Shown: in pieces, positions 33,953 through 41,820 of the stretch
Layout of the letters: the number at the start of each line of letters is the position of its first letter
Numbering within the stretch: the first letter of the stretch is position 1
Source of the DNA: Mycobacteriales bacterium
GTDB lineage: Bacteria; Actinomycetota; Actinomycetes; Mycobacteriales; Mycobacteriaceae
Length of the DNA stretch: 64,000 bases
Assembly: GCA_018376445.1 (NCBI GenBank)
Contig: JAHABL010000001.1
Coordinates: 248,001 to 312,000 of the forward strand
Direction: 5' to 3'
Translations under genes and position numbers: made by a program
The notes under the pieces: generated by a model
Told to the model about the DNA's origin: nothing
What the model saw: the letters and a program-made list of their open reading frames with translations, nothing else
Databases searched by the model: none

Positions 33953-36568
33953 GTGCGCATCCTGCTTGTGGATCATCATGATTCCTACACACACATTCTG
34001 GGGCACCTCTTGTACCGTGCTGGCCAGCAGTTAGGTTATGCCGTGGAGGTGGATATTGTTCCCCATGATTGCCCATCGTGGCAGGCTGGGCGAAAGGACA
34101 AGGTGTTCCGCTACCACTTGGTGGTGCTCTCCCCGGGTCCGGGAAACCCTTTGGTAGCAACAGATGTGGGAGTTTCCAGGGAGCTTTTGCTGGAACCGGT
34201 TCCAGTGTTGGGTGTGTGCTTAGGACATCAGCTGATGGCAGTGTCCCAGGGGGCTCAGTTGCGACCTGACCATGTACCGCACCATGGGGTAGTGTCGCAG
34301 GTTCGTCACCATTGTGACGGTATCTGGGAGGGGGTGGCACCCTCGGCACAGGTGGTGCGTTATCACTCGTTAGCGGTGGTGGAGCCGCTCCCGGAGGGGG
34401 TAGAGGCAACATCCTGGGCAGAGGACGGCACTGTGATGTCGTTACAGTACGAGTCGGTTGGGGCACCACGCTGGGGGGTGCAGTTTCACCCAGAATCCAT
34501 AGATTCCACCTGCGGGCTGCAGCTGGCGATGAATGTGCTGAGGCTGGCCCACCAGTGGTGGGGGACGCGCCGTGCGGCAGTGTCGGCTTCCGTTCCGGTG
34601 GTGGAGGGAATAACTGCGGTGCAGTTGGCCGAGGTGCTGCGGTGTGCGCTGCAGGAGGGGGAGAGTTTCCGCTGGCTAGATGACAGTTTGGGGGAGACGA
34701 CGAGTCTTTTGGCGATTTGCGGCGAGCCCGGAGGGTTGCCTGCCATCACCCCAGCGTGCCCTCCGTACCCCTACTCCGGCTGGATTGGGGTGCTGCCCTA
34801 TGAGGTAGACGGAGCAGATTTTGCCCATACCCGTGTGGTGGCATGGGGGAGTGGCACTCGTTGGCAGTTGGCAGGGGAGGACGCGGAGCGTGTTGCGGCA
34901 CTGCGGAAACGTGCCGCCGCGTGTGATGTCGCTGCACGCCGTGCCGATGCGGAACAGGCGGAAGAGCTGGGCAGGAGGAGCGCCTCTGAAGTCGCTGAGT
35001 TAGCGTCGACTATCGGCGCCCTTGCGCTCAGTCCAGGACGGTACCGTCGCTCATTTGCGGACTGCCAGAACGCGCTATCTCGTGGGGAGAGCTACGAAGT
35101 GTGTCTGACAGATGTGCTGCGGCTGCCACGTCGGCTTACCCTCAACCCGTGGGAGGCTTATCTGCGGTTACGGCACACCTGCCCAACGTCTTTTGGGGCG
35201 TTTATGCAGCTGGCCGGAGGCCCAGTGGAGGCCATTGTCTCTGCTTCTCCCGAGCTTTTCTTACAGATCAGTGTGGATGGCAGTATTACTACTCGCCCCA
35301 TGAAGGGAACGGCGGAACGGTGCCTCTCGGACCCTGTTGTGGATCGCGAGCGGGCGCTTGACCTGCAGCAGGATCCCAAGACGCGCGCGGAAAACTTGAT
35401 GGTTATTGATATGGCTCGCAGTGATGTGGCGCGTGTGTGCCAACCGGGTAGCGTCACCGTCCCGCAGGATAGGGTCGTGGAGAGCTACCGCACCGCGCAC
35501 CAGCTGGTGACGGAAGTGACGGGTCGGCTCCGCCCGAAATGCAGCGCCGTGGAGGCGATTCGGGCGTGTTTCCCGCCTGCGAGTATGACGGGTGCCCCGA
35601 AGGAACGGACTGTCCAGCTGCTCCGAGACATTGAGAGGCAGAATCGCGGAATCTACTCCGGCACTTTAGGTTTCCTCGGTGATGACGGATCCGCTTCGCT
35701 GTCTGTGGTCATCCGCTCCGCCTGGTTTACGCGCGCTGGGGAAGTTTTCGTGGGGGCGGGTGGCGCCATTACCGCAGAGTCGTCCTGCAACGACGAGTAT
35801 GCGGAGATGCTGCACAAGGCTAGCTATGTGGTGGGGTCAATACTCGATCCGGCAGCATGGACTCCGCGAGTAGTGGACTCGTTTTACCTCCGTGACGGTG
35901 TCTTCGCGCAACAGCTCACTACGGGCTTTGCGGGCTTCCGTCAAGGCAATGGGGGAGATGGAGACAGCCGGGCCCGAGAGCTCCATCAGCAGCGTTTCGT
36001 GGCGGGTGTGCAGAACCTTTATGGCCCCGCCGCAGCGGCGAAGGCCGCGGAGTTCTACGCGCAGTGTTGTGCCGCGCTTCCCTCCACTGGTGAGTTCTTC
36101 CCGCAAATCTGTTGGGAGGCAACAGGTGGTAGTGCTCAACTGACTCGTCCATGCCCACCCAGGTACACCCACATTGTCGGTCTCATCGGAAGTGCGGTCT
36201 GTTTCACCGACCGATATGCGCGGCTGGTCCTCCCGCGCATTAAGGGGCCCGATATGCCGGTTTACGGGGAGCTGCGCGCCCTCGCCGGAAAGCAGGGAGC
36301 GCAGGAAGTGGTGCTGGTTGACCGATGGGGAATGGTACGGGAGGGAAGCCATTCGGCAATTCTGTGGTGGGACGGGGACACACTCTGTGGACCACCGCAC
36401 GATGCAGTGATGCCATCCACGATGCGCCTGCTCGTGGAAGAGGAAGCACGCTCCCAAGGCTATGCGGTGGAAGAACGCTGGTTGGCAGCGACAGAGCTGC
36501 CCCACTACCGGGTATGGTCTGTTAACGCGCTTCATGGGGTGCGCGAAATCGACCGCTGGGTTGAGTAG
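33953..36568 (+). CDS. pabABC: PabA-PabB-PabC fusion: aminodeoxychorismate synthase with lyase-like domain
   Basis: About 871 residues from the GTG at 33953, with taaggg upstream. An upstream GTG at 33911 is also in frame. Domain 1 (residues 1-200) is a class I glutamine amidotransferase: LLVDHHDSYTH, nucleophile GVCLGHQ, and HPES with the catalytic His. Domain 2 (about 330-630) is chorismate-utilising: RPMKGTAER, where the Lys marks PabB rather than TrpE, then KTRAENLMVIDMARSD and PPASMTGAPKERTVQLL. Domain 3 (about 640-871) looks like a class IV aminotransferase/lyase (IKGPDMPVYG with a candidate PLP lysine; VVLVDRWGMVREGS). Together these would make 4-aminobenzoate for folate in one polypeptide. 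Domain 3 is the most divergent. Confidence 0.88.
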   Translation: MRILLVDHHDSYTHILGHLLYRAGQQLGYAVEVDIVPHDCPSWQAGRKDKVFRYHLVVLSPGPGNPLVATDVGVSRELLLEPVPVLGVCLGHQLMAVSQGAQLRPDHVPHHGVVSQVRHHCDGIWEGVAPSAQVVRYHSLAVVEPLPEGVEATSWAEDGTVMSLQYESVGAPRWGVQFHPESIDSTCGLQLAMNVLRLAHQWWGTRRAAVSASVPVVEGITAVQLAEVLRCALQEGESFRWLDDSLGETTSLLAICGEPGGLPAITPACPPYPYSGWIGVLPYEVDGADFAHTRVVAWGSGTRWQLAGEDAERVAALRKRAAACDVAARRADAEQAEELGRRSASEVAELASTIGALALSPGRYRRSFADCQNALSRGESYEVCLTDVLRLPRRLTLNPWEAYLRLRHTCPTSFGAFMQLAGGPVEAIVSASPELFLQISVDGSITTRPMKGTAERCLSDPVVDRERALDLQQDPKTRAENLMVIDMARSDVARVCQPGSVTVPQDRVVESYRTAHQLVTEVTGRLRPKCSAVEAIRACFPPASMTGAPKERTVQLLRDIERQNRGIYSGTLGFLGDDGSASLSVVIRSAWFTRAGEVFVGAGGAITAESSCNDEYAEMLHKASYVVGSILDPAAWTPRVVDSFYLRDGVFAQQLTTGFAGFRQGNGGDGDSRARELHQQRFVAGVQNLYGPAAAAKAAEFYAQCCAALPSTGEFFPQICWEATGGSAQLTRPCPPRYTHIVGLIGSAVCFTDRYARLVLPRIKGPDMPVYGELRALAGKQGAQEVVLVDRWGMVREGSHSAILWWDGDTLCGPPHDAVMPSTMRLLVEEEARSQGYAVEERWLAATELPHYRVWSVNALHGVREIDRWVE

Positions 36569-36607
36569 AGCTGCACGCGCACAGGTGGGTGAGGTGAGCT
36601 GGAGAGC

Positions 36608-37456
36608 TTAGTCGCGAGGCGGGAGCTCCCCCAGGTTGATCGCGCGCAACACTTGGTCGTGGAGGAGAGCGTTGGTGGCGACGGCCTCGCCGGAATGCGG
36701 TCCGGGACGCCCATCCAGAGAGCTGAAACGTCCGCCGGCTTCGCGTACCAGAATGTCGAGAGCGGCGAGATCCCACAGACAGACCTCAGGCTCTGCGGCG
36801 ACGTCTACCGCACCTTCCGCCATCAGACAGTAGGAGAAAAAGTCTCCGTAGCCGCGCATGCGCCACGAGTAATTCATCATATTGATGAAGTTGTCCATGA
36901 GGTTTTTGCGCTTCCACCCGATGAGGCTGGAGAAGGAAATAGAGGCGTGGCGTAGTTCGCTCACTTCGGAGACGTGAATCTGTTTGGCAGGGGAGTTGGC
37001 GGAGCAGCGGTAAGCCCCTGCGCCTTCTGCTGCCCACCAGCGTCGTTGTAGAGCAGGGGCGGAGATCACACACATGCGGGGGATTCCATCCACCATAAGG
37101 GCGATAAGGGTGGCCCAGGTGGGGACGCGACGGACAAAATTTTTCGTGCCATCGATGGGATCGATGACCCACTGGCGTCCGACGTAGTCGGCGTTACCCC
37201 CGAACTCTTCACCCACAATGTCATCTGTAGGGCAGTGGTCGTTGAGGTAGGTACGGATGGCGCGTTCGACGGCAAGGTCCGCATCAGAGACCGGGGTAAG
37301 GTCCGGCTTCGCCTTCACCTTGAGGTTGTCCGCCTCGAAGCGGTCCATGGTGATGCTGTCGGCAATGTTCGCCAGCTCCCAGGCAACACGCAGGTCGTCC
37401 TGATACTCGCCTTCCAGACCAGGAAGGGCGTCGACGGCAGGTGGGTAGGCGTTCAC
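36608..37456 (-). CDS. hisN: HisN-type histidinol-phosphatase (inositol monophosphatase family)
   Basis: 282 residues from a GTG with aggagaagctggca upstream. IMPase motifs: VGEEFGG (metal Glu), WVIDPIDGTKNFVRRVPTWATLIAL (metal Asp residues) and CLWDLAALDILVREAGGRF near the C-terminus. Actinobacterial HisN completes histidine synthesis by dephosphorylating histidinol phosphate. In corynebacteria hisN lies beside a second IMPase gene and near prfB and ftsEX, as here. It is convergent with the pab fusion. Confidence 0.9.
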   Translation of the reverse strand: MNAYPPAVDALPGLEGEYQDDLRVAWELANIADSITMDRFEADNLKVKAKPDLTPVSDADLAVERAIRTYLNDHCPTDDIVGEEFGGNADYVGRQWVIDPIDGTKNFVRRVPTWATLIALMVDGIPRMCVISAPALQRRWWAAEGAGAYRCSANSPAKQIHVSEVSELRHASISFSSLIGWKRKNLMDNFINMMNYSWRMRGYGDFFSYCLMAEGAVDVAAEPEVCLWDLAALDILVREAGGRFSSLDGRPGPHSGEAVATNALLHDQVLRAINLGELPPRD

Positions 37457-37520
37457 TGCCAGCTTCTCCTCTGTTACGGCTCGGGGAGTCTATCGTCCCG
37501 ATGCAGCTCGCATGGTTTCT

Positions 37521-37539
37521 TAAGGCTAGCCTACTCCAG
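37521..37539. promoter_or_regulatory. Weak DtxR-like sequence between the IMPase gene and hisN
   Basis: Sequence TAAGGCTAGCCTACTCCAG matches the DtxR/IdeR consensus at about 13 of 19 positions, with a good left half and centre. It sits in the 102-base gap upstream of hisN. It could be chance. Confidence 0.25.
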
Positions 37540-37558
37540 CCGTTGGAGGATACTGGGC

Positions 37559-38410
37559 TTAGTCGCCACGAAGTGCCGCAGCAGCTTCCTCGACGAGGTG
37601 TGGTGCGCCAGCGAGTGTCCATATTTCCCCGGCTGCTTCAACGTCCTGTACGGCTCCACCGACTCCGAGGACGAGGGCGGCGCCGGGCAGGCGATCCCAG
37701 TCGGGGAGGCGGTGTTGCATCCACAGGTCGGTGTCGCCTTCAGCAACCGACGCGAGGTCGACAGAGGCGGAGCCCATCATGCGGTAGGTGGCGGAGCGGC
37801 CAATAACCCGCAGGAAAGCAGCGTAAATGTCGGGGTCTTGGTAGAAGGTGGGGTGTAGGTAGGTGTTGATGCAGGCGGCCGCCAGGTTGTCTCGGTGGGG
37901 TCGTCCGGTTTCTCCAAAGTGAGGGAGGGGTTGTCCATTGCGGGTGGTGGGGATGTTTGGGCCGCCCATCCAGAGCGTGTGGGTGCAGGGTTGGTAGACA
38001 GCGCCTGCGGTGACGTTTGTGGAGGGCGAGAGGTAGCGGTCGCGGTTACTGAACCGTGCAGGGTTGGTGGGGTCCTGTTCGGTGAAGGCGATGGCGGAGC
38101 ACCAGTATTCGAAGTTGTTGGCGAAGTTGTAGGTGCCGTCAACGGGGTCGATGGTCCAGCGAGTTCCGCTGGTGCCGAGGTGGGTGGTGCCTTCTTCGCC
38201 GAATACTGCGTCGGCGGGGCGTTGGTCGTGGAGGGTGGTGACGACGTAGTCTTCCGCAGCGCGGTCGGCTTGTGTGACGACGTCGGAGATGGAAGTTTTG
38301 GTGTCGATGGTGAGGCCGCCCGCACGGAGAGAGAGGGCGAGGTTTCCGGCGGTGTGGACGAGGTTGGCTGCGAGATACAGATTGCTTGTCGTCGTGTTCA
38401 CGCTTTCCAC
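37559..38410 (-). CDS. Inositol monophosphatase family protein (second copy)
   Basis: 283 residues. IMPase motifs are FGEEGTTHLG, WTIDPVDGTYNFANNFEYWCSAIAF and a C-terminal DWDRLPGAALVLGVGGAV. The usual W-D-x-A-A-G-x2-L-V-x-E-A-G-G is altered here but its Asp is kept. It pairs with hisN downstream, as in corynebacteria. The substrate is undetermined; inositol phosphate, fructose bisphosphate or a PAP-like nucleotide are possible. The start is uncertain: a GTG at 38410 was taken, and a GTG nine bases further in is possible. Confidence 0.88.
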   Translation of the reverse strand: MESVNTTTSNLYLAANLVHTAGNLALSLRAGGLTIDTKTSISDVVTQADRAAEDYVVTTLHDQRPADAVFGEEGTTHLGTSGTRWTIDPVDGTYNFANNFEYWCSAIAFTEQDPTNPARFSNRDRYLSPSTNVTAGAVYQPCTHTLWMGGPNIPTTRNGQPLPHFGETGRPHRDNLAAACINTYLHPTFYQDPDIYAAFLRVIGRSATYRMMGSASVDLASVAEGDTDLWMQHRLPDWDRLPGAALVLGVGGAVQDVEAAGEIWTLAGAPHLVEEAAAALRGD

Positions 38411-38537
38411 GGTAGCGGCTTGCGCGGAGTTTTTCGAGGGCGTCTGGAGGAGAGGGGAGGAGGTAGGACAGAAGATTGGTCAGGGGATGTGCCCGGGGCG
38501 GGTAAGCGGGGGTGCGGCTCTGTAGTGAGGGCTGGTG

Positions 38538-39761
38538 CTAGTGGTGGATTTGCGTGACGAGGGTGACGAGCTGTGTCCGGTTGAGTTTGCCGTTGCTGCG
38601 GTGTGGTAGTTGGGGGAGGTAGATGACGTTTTTGGGAATGGAGTAGTGGCCGAAGGTGGGTTCGAGCAAGGCGTTGAGTTCTTCCAGTGTGGGGGCTGTG
38701 GTGGCGTTGGTGGGGACGATAACGGCGGTGACGCACTGTCCGAAGTGCGGGTGGGGGAGGCCGATAACAGCACATTCCTTGACGCCGGGATGGGTGTAGA
38801 GTGCGGCTTCTAGGGGTTGGGGGATGACGATGATGCCGCCGCTGTTGATGGCCTCGTCGAGGCGTCCGTCGATGATGAGGCGTCCGGCGTCGTCCCAATG
38901 ACCGAGGTCGTGGGTGTGGTACCAACGTTGGCCGTCGTCGTAGGTCCAGTCGGGGTGGGTGGCCTTTCCCACGTATCCGTCGGCGAGGGTGGCTCCGCTG
39001 ATGCTCACTCGGTGGGTGGTGGGATCGATGCGGAGCTGAGTGGCGGGGCCGGGGCGGCCGTTGAAGAGCACTCCGCCAGCGACTTCGGAACTGCCGTAGC
39101 CGCGCACGATAGTGAGTCCTGCGCGGGTGAGGAAGGTGTTGATGTGATCGGGGAGGGGAGCGCCACCGGAGAGGATCGCGTCGAGGTGGGAACAGGAAGC
39201 GAGGGCTTCTTCTGCAATGCGTCTGGTGGGGAGGTGGGAGGAGTGGAGGCCGTGGTAGAGGGTGTCGAGTTGGCTTGGGACGAGTGAGGCGTAGTGGCGT
39301 CGGTGCGAGGTGGTGCTGCCGTCGCGGAGTTCGGCGATGGCGGCGGGGAGATCCGCTAGGTGGAAGCCATTCTCTATGGGGATGGTGACAGGGTCGTATC
39401 CGGCGTGGAGGCTGCGGAGGAGGACTTGCATGCCGATGATGTGGTGGGCGGGGACGGCGAGGAGCCAGCGTCCGGGGCCGCCGAGTGCCGCGTGGGTGCT
39501 GTCGATGGCGGCGCGGAGTGCGGCGGCGGAGAGGCGGGCACCTTTGGGGGTTCCGGTGGTGCCGGAGGTGGCCATGATGAGGGCGCTGCCGGGAGAAGGG
39601 TGTCCAACGAAGTGTCTGTGCAGGCGCTCGGCCTCGGAGGGGTTAGGGGGGAGGGCGAGGAGTGGCGGGGTGGTGCCGTGGAGGCAGTCTCGCAGTACAG
39701 GGTAGATTGAGGCCATGTGGGCGTATGGAGGTAGCGGTAATGCTTCGATGAGGTCCTGCAC
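38538..39761 (-). CDS. menE: O-succinylbenzoate-CoA ligase (MenE-type AMP-binding enzyme)
   Basis: About 407 residues from a GTG at 39761. An ATG at 39716 is the alternative, and the frame stays open to 39938 over the divergent bioF start. ANL-superfamily motifs: LIMATSGTTGTPKGARLS (phosphate loop), YGSSEVAGGVLFNG, HTHDLGHWDDAGRLIIDGRLDEAINSGGIIVIPQPLEAAL and a C-terminal RSNGKLNR with the catalytic Lys. The short N-terminal domain is that of actinobacterial MenE, which activates succinylbenzoate in menaquinone synthesis. No other men gene is in the window. It is divergent from bioF, with a gap of under 50 bases. Confidence 0.87.
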   Translation of the reverse strand: MQDLIEALPLPPYAHMASIYPVLRDCLHGTTPPLLALPPNPSEAERLHRHFVGHPSPGSALIMATSGTTGTPKGARLSAAALRAAIDSTHAALGGPGRWLLAVPAHHIIGMQVLLRSLHAGYDPVTIPIENGFHLADLPAAIAELRDGSTTSHRRHYASLVPSQLDTLYHGLHSSHLPTRRIAEEALASCSHLDAILSGGAPLPDHINTFLTRAGLTIVRGYGSSEVAGGVLFNGRPGPATQLRIDPTTHRVSISGATLADGYVGKATHPDWTYDDGQRWYHTHDLGHWDDAGRLIIDGRLDEAINSGGIIVIPQPLEAALYTHPGVKECAVIGLPHPHFGQCVTAVIVPTNATTAPTLEELNALLEPTFGHYSIPKNVIYLPQLPHRSNGKLNRTQLVTLVTQIHH

Positions 39762-39808
39762 AGCGCCATTATTGAACAGTGTGTAGGAGAATGCAATATG
39801 CTCGCTAT

Positions 39809-40972
39809 ATGACCACCCGCAACCATGCGCAGACCTCGCCGCAGCAGAGTGCACTTCACTCCTCACAGCGCGTCTCACACCTCGCCCCGGAAATCCCGAT
39901 TGTTCGCCAGGACACGCCGCGGTCAGCCGCCCACACATTCATCGATCTAGCTAGCAACGACTATCTGGGATTAGCGAGACATCCGCGCGTACAGACCGCC
40001 GCACATCAGGCAATCGACCAGTGGGGTGTCGGAGCAACAGGCTCTCGGGTCGTCGCTGGTACTGTCCCGCCGCACCATTGCTGTGAAGCGAAACTCGCCG
40101 GCTTTCTCGGTTTCCCTGCCGCGCTGCTCTTCTCCTCGGGATACCTTGCAAATCTGGCAGCCATTACTGCGCTCGTCCCGTCGGGAGCCACTCTGATTTG
40201 CGACACCCGCAACCATGCCAGCCTGATCGACGCCTGCCGCCTCACCACAGCTCCCCGCATCATCTGTGATGTGACGAAGCCGCAGGAACTTGCCGCCGCA
40301 CTCCAGCAGGCGACCTCCTCAGTCGTTGTCTGCGATGTTGTGGACTCCACCGATGGTAGTGTGCTCGACATCCCCTCGATTTACCACGCCACTCATGCGG
40401 CAGGTTCGCTGCTCATCGCTGATTTCGCACACGGGCTCGGAGTGCTGGGACACGATGGGCGAGGCGCGCTTCCCACGCTGTGGACGAATGGACAGGCGCC
40501 AACAGATCTCGTCATCACCTGCACCCTTTCTAAAGCTCTGGGGAGTCAAGGGGGAGCAGTACTATGCTCGGCGGAGCAACGGCAACATTTGGTCAATACC
40601 GCCCGCTCCTTCATCTTCGATACTGCCCTCGCACCTGCCTGTGCTGCTGCCGCCACCACCGCACTGGAGATTATCGCTAGTGAACCGACACGCGTTGAGA
40701 GGCTCCACCAGCACATGTCAGCGTTAACGAACGCTCTCGATCTCCCTTCGGTCACTGCTGGAGTAGTTGCCATCCCCCTGGGTGATCCCACACGTGCTAT
40801 CGCCGTTCACCGTACGGTGCTCTCCGCTGGAGTAGGGGTGGGGTGCTTCCGTCCGCCAAGTGTGCCGTGGCAACGAAGCGGATTGCGGTTAGGGGGTCGA
40901 GCTGACCTCTCGGCTGAACAGTTGATCCGCGCCATTACCGTGTTGCGAGACGCACTTCAACAGGGGAATTAA
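39809..40972 (+). CDS. bioF: 8-amino-7-oxononanoate synthase (BioF), alpha-oxoamine synthase family
   Basis: 387 residues from the ATG at 39809. An in-frame ATG at 39791 abuts an aggaga. Fold-type I PLP enzyme: FIDLASNDYLGLARHP and GVGATGSRVVAGT at the N-terminus, ADFAHGLGVLGHDGRG (PLP-binding Asp and His), and CTLSKALGSQGGAVLCS with the Schiff-base Lys. BioF condenses pimeloyl-thioester with alanine as the first committed step of biotin ring assembly. No bioA, bioB or bioD is nearby, so the isolated gene's role rests on family assignment. Other alpha-oxoamine synthases share the motifs. Confidence 0.87.
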   Translation: MTTRNHAQTSPQQSALHSSQRVSHLAPEIPIVRQDTPRSAAHTFIDLASNDYLGLARHPRVQTAAHQAIDQWGVGATGSRVVAGTVPPHHCCEAKLAGFLGFPAALLFSSGYLANLAAITALVPSGATLICDTRNHASLIDACRLTTAPRIICDVTKPQELAAALQQATSSVVVCDVVDSTDGSVLDIPSIYHATHAAGSLLIADFAHGLGVLGHDGRGALPTLWTNGQAPTDLVITCTLSKALGSQGGAVLCSAEQRQHLVNTARSFIFDTALAPACAAAATTALEIIASEPTRVERLHQHMSALTNALDLPSVTAGVVAIPLGDPTRAIAVHRTVLSAGVGVGCFRPPSVPWQRSGLRLGGRADLSAEQLIRAITVLRDALQQGN

Positions 40973-41117
40973 TAATTGTTGCCAAAGTTTCCGGAATTTA
41001 TCTGAGTTATTGTTAGCGACGTAGCGTCCAGCCTGCGCAAATGCTGAAGAGCCTAAAGTTGTCCAAAATGCCAACCGTGTCTTGGGAGCGGAATAAATCC
41101 GCCTTTAGTATGTCGGC
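40973..41117. other. Short intergenic region bioF to ArsC-like gene
   Basis: An AT-rich gap of about 145 bases. No clear terminator follows bioF and no strong ribosome-binding site precedes the ATG at 41118. A promoter for the ArsC-like gene probably lies here. Confidence 0.4.
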
Positions 41118-41639
41118 ATGAGCAATACCGACAATCTTCCTATCGTCTACTTCCTCGGTGCCAACAACGTCGAGAAGAGCGCAATGGCGGAAGCGATCAC
41201 CAACGCCCGCCATGGAAACCTCTTCAAGGCCTACTCTGCCGGTACGAACTGTGAACCGGATCTCCCACGGGATGCAGATTGTGTCGCCGCCTGTGCCGAA
41301 GCCGGCATTACCCTTGACGGCGTCTCCACCCCCGTTGATGAAGAACTTTTCCGCAACGCCAATCTCGTCATCATCGTCTCCCGCAAGATGATGATCGATC
41401 CGGTACCTGGAATGAAAGGCATCATCCTTCGCTGGGGAGTTGATGAACCCGCCGACACCGGCATTTCCGGCCGCGAACGCGCCAACCTGCTGCGCGACTA
41501 CCTCATTCGGCGTGTCGACGCCCTTGCCGTCGGAGCCATGACCAGCGATGGTACCCTCCGTTCCGGTTACCGCGGAGAAGATATCCTCGACCAAACCGGT
41601 GGGCAGAAGTCCAGTCGTCGCCTCACCGGCGTGAAGTAA
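41118..41639 (+). CDS. Arsenate-mycothiol-transferase-like (LMW-PTP fold) protein lacking the nucleophilic cysteine
   Basis: 173 residues. The fold and signature blocks match corynebacterial ArsC1-type enzymes: KSAMAEA, YSAGT, TPVDEELFRNANLVIIVS, DPVPGMKGIILRWGVDEPADTGISGRERANLLRDYLIRRVDAL. In active enzymes the P-loop reads V-C-x5-[RK]-S (for example FVCVHNAGKSQMA). Here it reads FLGANNVEKSAMA, so the nucleophilic Cys is Gly; one base change (TGT to GGT) would explain it. Arsenate transfer to mycothiol by the known mechanism should be impossible. It may bind oxyanion or phosphate or act as a regulator. A terminator follows at 41660. Confidence 0.85.
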   Translation: MSNTDNLPIVYFLGANNVEKSAMAEAITNARHGNLFKAYSAGTNCEPDLPRDADCVAACAEAGITLDGVSTPVDEELFRNANLVIIVSRKMMIDPVPGMKGIILRWGVDEPADTGISGRERANLLRDYLIRRVDALAVGAMTSDGTLRSGYRGEDILDQTGGQKSSRRLTGVK

Positions 41640-41659
41640 CCACATCACTACTACTTTTT

Positions 41660-41693
41660 AGCTAGCCCCCGTCACTCCCGACGGGGGCTAGCT
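41660..41693. terminator. Terminator hairpin after the ArsC-like gene
   Basis: A perfect 14-base stem (AGCTAGCCCCCGTC and its complement) around ACTCCC, about 20 bases after the ArsC-like stop. The T-run (cttttt) lies on its 5' side, so it would terminate minus-strand transcription best, but the stem is strong enough to mark the end of this unit. Confidence 0.8.
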
Positions 41694-41820
41694 GCATCTC
41701 CTGATCTAGACGGATGTCCGTTTTCTGAATGCAAGAAGAAAAATCGCCCACCCAATAGGAAAAACAGTAGAAAATGCACTATTTTTACAGTGAACATATC
41801 TTCCTATAGGAGTCCCACTC

